Source of the DNA: Gemmatimonadota bacterium
GTDB lineage: Bacteria > Gemmatimonadota > Gemmatimonadetes > Longimicrobiales > Gaopeijiaceae
NCBI GenBank assembly: GCA_016873995.1
Contig: VGVR01000033.1
Span: forward strand, 1 to 38,654
DNA: 38,654 nt
Direction of reading: 5' to 3'
Under the pieces are notes generated by a model. The model had not been told where the DNA came from, made no database searches, and saw nothing but the letters and a program-made list of their open reading frames with translations. Made by a program: the position numbers and the translations under genes. This document shows positions 35,346 to 38,654 of the stretch, one piece after another; the stretch's first letter is position 1; the number at the start of each line of letters is the position of its first letter.

Positions 35346-36503
35346 GTGGATTCCAAGCACGCGCCTCACGACGACATCGTCTATCCGGCGGCCGTCCCGT
35401 TCGTCCTCGTTCACATCGTGTGCTTCGCCGCGATCTGGACGGGGGTCACGGCCCAGGCCCTCTGGGTCGCGGTCGCGCTCTACTTCATCCGCATGTTCGC
35501 GGTGACCGGCGGCTACCACCGCTACTTCAGCCACCGCTCCTACAAGACGAGCCGTTTCGGTCAGTTCGTGCTCGCCTTCCTCTGCCAGACCTCCGCGCAG
35601 CGCGGCATCGTGTGGTGGTCGGCGATCCACCGGCACCATCACCTGTACTCGGACACCGAGCACGACGTCCACTCCCCCCGGCAACACGGATTCCTTTACT
35701 CGCACGTCGGCTGGATCTTCAATCCGAGCAGCTGGCGTCCCGACTACGGCACGGTCCGCGATCTGGTGAAGTATCCGGAGATCCAGTTCCTCGATCGTTT
35801 CACCTACACGCCTGCCTTCCTGCTCGGCTTCGCGCTCTGGCTCTGGGGCGGATGGGCGATGCTCGTGGTCGGCTTCTTCTGGAGCACGGTCGCGCTCTAC
35901 CACGGCACCTTCGCCATCAACTCGCTCGCGCACGAGGTCGGCTCGCAGCGCTACCTCACGGGCGACGACTCTCGCAACAACTTCTGGCTGGCGCTCGTCA
36001 CCATGGGTGAGGGGTGGCACAACAATCACCACCACTACCAGAGCTCCGCCCGGCAGGGCTTCAAGTGGTGGGAGATCGACTTGACGTACTACATCCTGAA
36101 GGGGCTCTCCTGGACCGGCCTGATCTGGGATCTGCGCGCGCCGCCTGAAGGGATCCTCAAGGGTGAGCGTCCGGTGGGGCGCAAGGTGCTCGAGAAGGTC
36201 GCGGGCGAGCTCGCGGCCACGTTCAGCGTCGAGAGATACGCCGAGCAGGTGCGGGCTGCCTGGGCGGAGTCGCACAAGCTCGAGGACCTCACGCACATGG
36301 CGAAGAAGGCCCGAGGCCAGCTCGAGGAGCGACTGGCAGAGCTCTCGCTGCCACACCTTCCTACCGTTCCCGAGCTTCGGGAAAAGGCGGAGGAGATGTT
36401 CAGCGAGTCGCCCTCGCTCGACGCGATCGTGAACCGCGCGCACGAGCTGCTCGCCATGGCGGTCGCCGCGCACGTCTGCGACACGGCGCTCGCTACGGCA
36501 TAG
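35346..36503 (+). CDS. Fatty acid delta-9-type desaturase with C-terminal helical extension
   Basis: The 385-residue membrane enzyme starts at GTG 35346 with GGAG seven bases upstream. It has the three histidine boxes of stearoyl-CoA-type desaturases that hold the diiron centre: H58RYFSH63, H95RHHH99 and H225NNHHH230. Four hydrophobic helices lie between and before them (about 15-32, 38-54, 155-175 and 178-200). It would introduce a cis double bond into membrane acyl chains using oxygen, adjusting fluidity. Residues about 275-385 extend beyond the catalytic fold as a charged, helix-rich tail (EKVAGELAATFSVERYAEQV onward), which I do not recognise. It is divergent from the SahR-like gene. Confidence 0.9.
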   Translation: MDSKHAPHDDIVYPAAVPFVLVHIVCFAAIWTGVTAQALWVAVALYFIRMFAVTGGYHRYFSHRSYKTSRFGQFVLAFLCQTSAQRGIVWWSAIHRHHHLYSDTEHDVHSPRQHGFLYSHVGWIFNPSSWRPDYGTVRDLVKYPEIQFLDRFTYTPAFLLGFALWLWGGWAMLVVGFFWSTVALYHGTFAINSLAHEVGSQRYLTGDDSRNNFWLALVTMGEGWHNNHHHYQSSARQGFKWWEIDLTYYILKGLSWTGLIWDLRAPPEGILKGERPVGRKVLEKVAGELAATFSVERYAEQVRAAWAESHKLEDLTHMAKKARGQLEERLAELSLPHLPTVPELREKAEEMFSESPSLDAIVNRAHELLAMAVAAHVCDTALATA

Positions 36504-36556
36504 TCGTAAGCGGCAGTCGTCAGCCGTAGTCGCCGGCAGCCGCTAGCTGTCGTCGC
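36501..36556 (+). repeat. Reiterated GTAGTC/CAGCCG repeat on the desaturase stop codon
   Basis: Starting at the TAG stop (36501-36503) of the desaturase, imperfect units of TAGTCGT, CAGTCGTCAGC, CGTAGTCGC and CAGCCGCTAGC run downstream into the stop codon of the convergent dinB gene. It is related to the arrays at 30048 and 34225. Confidence 0.6.
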
Positions 36557-37754
36557 CTTCCAGGAGTCGGCCGGGACGCACCGCGTCCCGGCCGAACTTG
36601 TTTCGGAGCTGGTCCACGGTGCGGGCCAGCGTGCGGTCGCGCTCGCTCTCCTCGACGACCTCTCCCGCGGCCGACTCGGCGAACATGCCCAGCTGCCGCG
36701 TCGCGGTGGCGTCTTCGAGGCCCGAGAGGGCGACACCGAGGAGCCTCGCCGCCACCCGGCGCTGGTCGCGCAGCTCGCGGAGCAGCGCGCGAGCGACGGC
36801 GTGAATCGCGGCGTCCGACTCGACCGGCTCGGGGAGCGTGCGGCTCCGCGACCGGGTGCGGAAGTCGTAGTCGCGGAGCTTCACCGTCACGGTCTTCGCG
36901 GTGAGCCCTTCTTTGCGCAGACCGGACGAGACGCTTCCGGAGATCTCGAGCAGGCGCCGCTCCAAGTCTTCGTCCCGCCCGAGGTCCTCGAAGAACGTGC
37001 GCTCGGCCGACATGGAGCGCCGTGGCTCGCGCGGCTCGACCTCGCTGTCGTCGAGCCCTTGCACGCGGCGCCAGAGCCAGGCACCGCGGCGATTGCCCAG
37101 CCACCTCTCGAGCCACTCGCGCTGGACGGCGGCCGCGTCGGCGACGCGCACGAGCCCGCGGCCTTTGAGCACGTCGGCGAGCGCGGGGCCGACGCCGGGC
37201 AGCTCGGCCAGGTCGAGCTGATGGAGCAAGGCGCGCTCGTCTCCCGGGGCGACGATGCATACCCCGGCCGGCTTGGCCTTGGCGGTGGCCAGCTTGGCGA
37301 TGACGCGTCCGGTGCCCCCGCCGACGGAGACGTGGACGCGGGTGCGCTCGAGCACGGTGGTGCGGATGCGCGTGGCCGTGGCCTCCAGGGTCTCGGCTGC
37401 GAGCAGTCGCTCGGTGCCGGTGAGGTCGAGGTAGAACTCGTCGATCGAAGCGGCCTGCACCACGGGTGCGAGCTCCTCCAGCGCGCCCCGAACCTCGCGG
37501 CTCTTCTGGGCAACGGCGCTCCGTGGCACGCCGACGACCATGGCCTCGGGGCAGAGGCGGAGCGCCTGCGCCGTCGGCATGGCGGAGCGCACGCCGAAGG
37601 CGCGGCACTCGTAGGAAGCCGACGTCACCACGCCGCGGCCGGTGGGCGACCCGCCGACGATGAGCAGGCGGGCGCGGCCGGCACCCTCGGGGTCGTTCAG
37701 CCGTGCGACCTGCACGAAGAAGGCGTCGCAGTCGACGTGGAGAATGCGCTTCAC
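36543..37754 (-). CDS. dinB: DNA polymerase IV (Y-family translesion polymerase)
   Basis: The 403-residue protein starts at GTG 37752-37754 ([13 protein letters not shown]). Catalytic acids are D8 in HVDCDAFF, then D105 and E106 in SIDEFYLDL; the steric-gate residue is F13. A helix-hairpin-helix ([16 protein letters not shown]) and the little-finger domain ([14 protein letters not shown]) follow. A beta-clamp binding motif RQLGMF lies near the C-terminus, followed by an acidic tail. Pol IV extends primers past damaged bases without proofreading. The longer frame to 37883 crosses the divergent promoter and is rejected. No LexA-type box is evident. Confidence 0.93.
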   Translation of the reverse strand: MKRILHVDCDAFFVQVARLNDPEGAGRARLLIVGGSPTGRGVVTSASYECRAFGVRSAMPTAQALRLCPEAMVVGVPRSAVAQKSREVRGALEELAPVVQAASIDEFYLDLTGTERLLAAETLEATATRIRTTVLERTRVHVSVGGGTGRVIAKLATAKAKPAGVCIVAPGDERALLHQLDLAELPGVGPALADVLKGRGLVRVADAAAVQREWLERWLGNRRGAWLWRRVQGLDDSEVEPREPRRSMSAERTFFEDLGRDEDLERRLLEISGSVSSGLRKEGLTAKTVTVKLRDYDFRTRSRSRTLPEPVESDAAIHAVARALLRELRDQRRVAARLLGVALSGLEDATATRQLGMFAESAAGEVVEESERDRTLARTVDQLRNKFGRDAVRPGRLLEGDDS

Positions 37755-37783
37755 GTTCGGCGAGCGCTGGGCTCCCTGGGAGA

Positions 37784-37813
37784 TTGCTGGTGGGGACGCC
37801 GCCGGGTTACAAT
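37784..37813 (+). promoter_or_regulatory. Promoter of the superoxide dismutase gene
   Basis: TTGCTG (37784-37789) and TACAAT (37808-37813) are separated by 18 bases, the same spacing as the pepP and dapF promoters. TACAAT is the best -10 match in the window. Transcription from about 37820 gives a leader of about 107 bases, unlike the leaderless genes. Confidence 0.6.
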
Positions 37814-37883
37814 CTCCGCGAAGCCCCGCCGCCTCCAAGGTAGCGGACGCGCCGAGCGCCCGGGACCACGGCGGGGCGACCAC

Positions 37884-37903
37884 GCGCGAGCACTCGCTCG
37901 CGC
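37884..37903 (+). promoter_or_regulatory. Hairpin in the sodA leader just before the ribosome binding site
   Basis: GCGCGAG (37884-37890) and CTCGCGC (37897-37903) form a perfect 7-base stem with a six-base loop. The GGAG ribosome binding site (37914-37917) begins 11 bases later. It could influence translation or mRNA stability; no known riboswitch class is recognised. Confidence 0.45.
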
Positions 37904-37926
37904 ATCAGCCTTTGGAGTCACGGCAC

Positions 37927-38532
37927 ATGCCTTATCCGTTCGCCCTTCCCGAGCTGGGATACGCATACGACGCCCTCGAGCCGCACATCGATGCGCGCAC
38001 GATGGAGATCCATCACGGCAAGCATCACGCGGCGTACACCACGAACCTGAACAAGGCGCTCGAGGCTCACCCCGACCTGCAGAAGAAGTCGGTGGAGCAG
38101 CTCGTCGCCGACCTGAACGCCGTGCCGGAGGCCATCCGCGGCGCGGTGCGCAACAACGGGGGCGGCTACCTGAACCACAACCTGTTCTGGGACATCATGA
38201 AGCCCGGCGGCGCCAAGGCTCCGTCCGGCGCGTTGGCTGCGGCCATCAACGGGGAGTTCGGCTCGCTCGACGACTTCAAGACCAAGCTCCAGGCAGCGGC
38301 CCAGGGCCAGTTCGGGTCCGGCTGGGGGTGGCTCTGCAAGGATGGCGCGGGGAAGCTCTCGATCATGGCCACCCCCAACCAGGACACCCCGCTGATGCAG
38401 GGAAAGACCCCCCTCCTCGGTGTCGACGTGTGGGAGCACGCGTACTACTTGAAGTACCAGAACCGGCGTCCGGACTACCTGACCGCGTGGTGGAACGTGG
38501 TCAACTGGGACGCGGTGGCGCGGAGGTACTAG
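37927..38532 (+). CDS. sodA: Superoxide dismutase, Fe/Mn family, manganese-type
   Basis: This enzyme dismutates superoxide to hydrogen peroxide and oxygen. The 201-residue protein has metal ligands H29 (EIHHGKHH), H84 (YLNHNLFW), D167 and H171 ([14 protein letters not shown]). A Gly at the position before the second-ligand helix (NNGGGYLNH) and the Gln in TPNQDTP favour manganese over iron; cambialistic use remains possible. No signal peptide is present, so it is cytoplasmic. It is monocistronic, with its own promoter and a GGAG ribosome binding site nine bases before the ATG. An IS630-like element begins within about 40 bases of its stop. Confidence 0.96.
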   Translation: MPYPFALPELGYAYDALEPHIDARTMEIHHGKHHAAYTTNLNKALEAHPDLQKKSVEQLVADLNAVPEAIRGAVRNNGGGYLNHNLFWDIMKPGGAKAPSGALAAAINGEFGSLDDFKTKLQAAAQGQFGSGWGWLCKDGAGKLSIMATPNQDTPLMQGKTPLLGVDVWEHAYYLKYQNRRPDYLTAWWNVVNWDAVARRY

Positions 38533-38573
38533 TGGACTGTAACATTTAGTCGTTTACTATTAGATTGGAGGGC

Positions 38574-38654
38574 ATGAGAACCCATCCGGTGGAATTGTCG
38601 AGCGCGGAGCGGACTGAACTCGAACGACGGGCGAGGAGTCGGGCTGGGAGGGCG
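38574..38654 (+). mobile_element. IS630-like transposase, first 27 codons (runs off the right edge)
   Basis: ATG 38574 is preceded by GGAG (38567-38570). The frame reads MRTHPVELSSAERTELERR, continuing ARSRAGRA to the window end, like the N-terminal helix-turn-helix of IS630-family transposases (LSxxERxxLExxxRSR). The 40 bases before it (38533-38573) are markedly AT-rich, with TTTAGTCGTTTACTATTAG, as expected for an insertion-sequence end in a GC-rich chromosome. The terminal inverted repeat cannot be proved without the other end. Confidence 0.65.

Overview
The window reads as chromosomal DNA from a high-G+C, diderm, aerobic bacterium. Gemmatimonadota or a close relative in the FCB group is the best guess. 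The reasons are an LPS export permease pair (LptF/LptG), a TonB-dependent receptor, a full-length SprA-like outer membrane protein, a manganese-type superoxide dismutase, and strong GC3 bias that produces long antisense shadow frames. The phylum assignment is inference; there is no rRNA in the window and I saw no tRNA.

Layout. Bases 1-1693 (minus) hold an ECF sigma factor, its anti-sigma factor and a PDZ protein that runs off the left edge. Bases 1842-6033 (plus) form a tightly overlapped set: ABC ATPase, a permease fused to a CPBP protease, threonine synthase and a small membrane protein. Bases 6121-8810 (minus) hold a TonB-dependent receptor and a small exported beta-barrel-like protein. 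Bases 8991-11953 (plus) hold an Xaa-Pro aminopeptidase, a MetF-like protein and a Phd/PIN toxin-antitoxin pair with a palindromic operator. Bases 11990-14676 (minus) hold an amidohydrolase and a serine beta-lactamase-fold hydrolase. Bases 14794-20570 (minus) hold metH and a YitJ-like homocysteine methyltransferase/MTHFR behind a SAM-II-type riboswitch with an enlarged loop. Next come a DapF-like protein lacking both catalytic cysteines (20714-21658, plus), lptF-lptG (21748-24245, minus) and the 1902-residue SprA homologue (24342-30050, plus).

Bases 30051-31019 are a damaged region. A DNA methyltransferase that is frameshifted and lacks its 3' part appears to have landed inside another gene. 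The probable N-terminal end of that gene lies at 30127-30192 and its body resumes at 31020-32183. After it come a small winged-helix-like membrane protein, S-adenosylhomocysteine hydrolase with a large inverted repeat behind it, an ArsR-methyltransferase regulator resembling SahR, a fatty acid desaturase, DNA polymerase IV, superoxide dismutase, and the first 27 codons of an IS630-like transposase at the right edge.

Functionally, the strongest theme is the methyl cycle: MetH, a YitJ-like enzyme, a separate MetF-like protein and SAH hydrolase. Two different sensors seem to act on it, an RNA sensor for SAM upstream of metH and a protein sensor probably reading SAH upstream of ahcY. A second theme is the outer membrane (LptFG, SprA, TonB receptor, barrel-like proteins). 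Two other signals stand out: promoters that place the start codon at the transcription start (pepP, dapF), and reiterated GTAGTC-type repeats lying on the stop codons of three genes.
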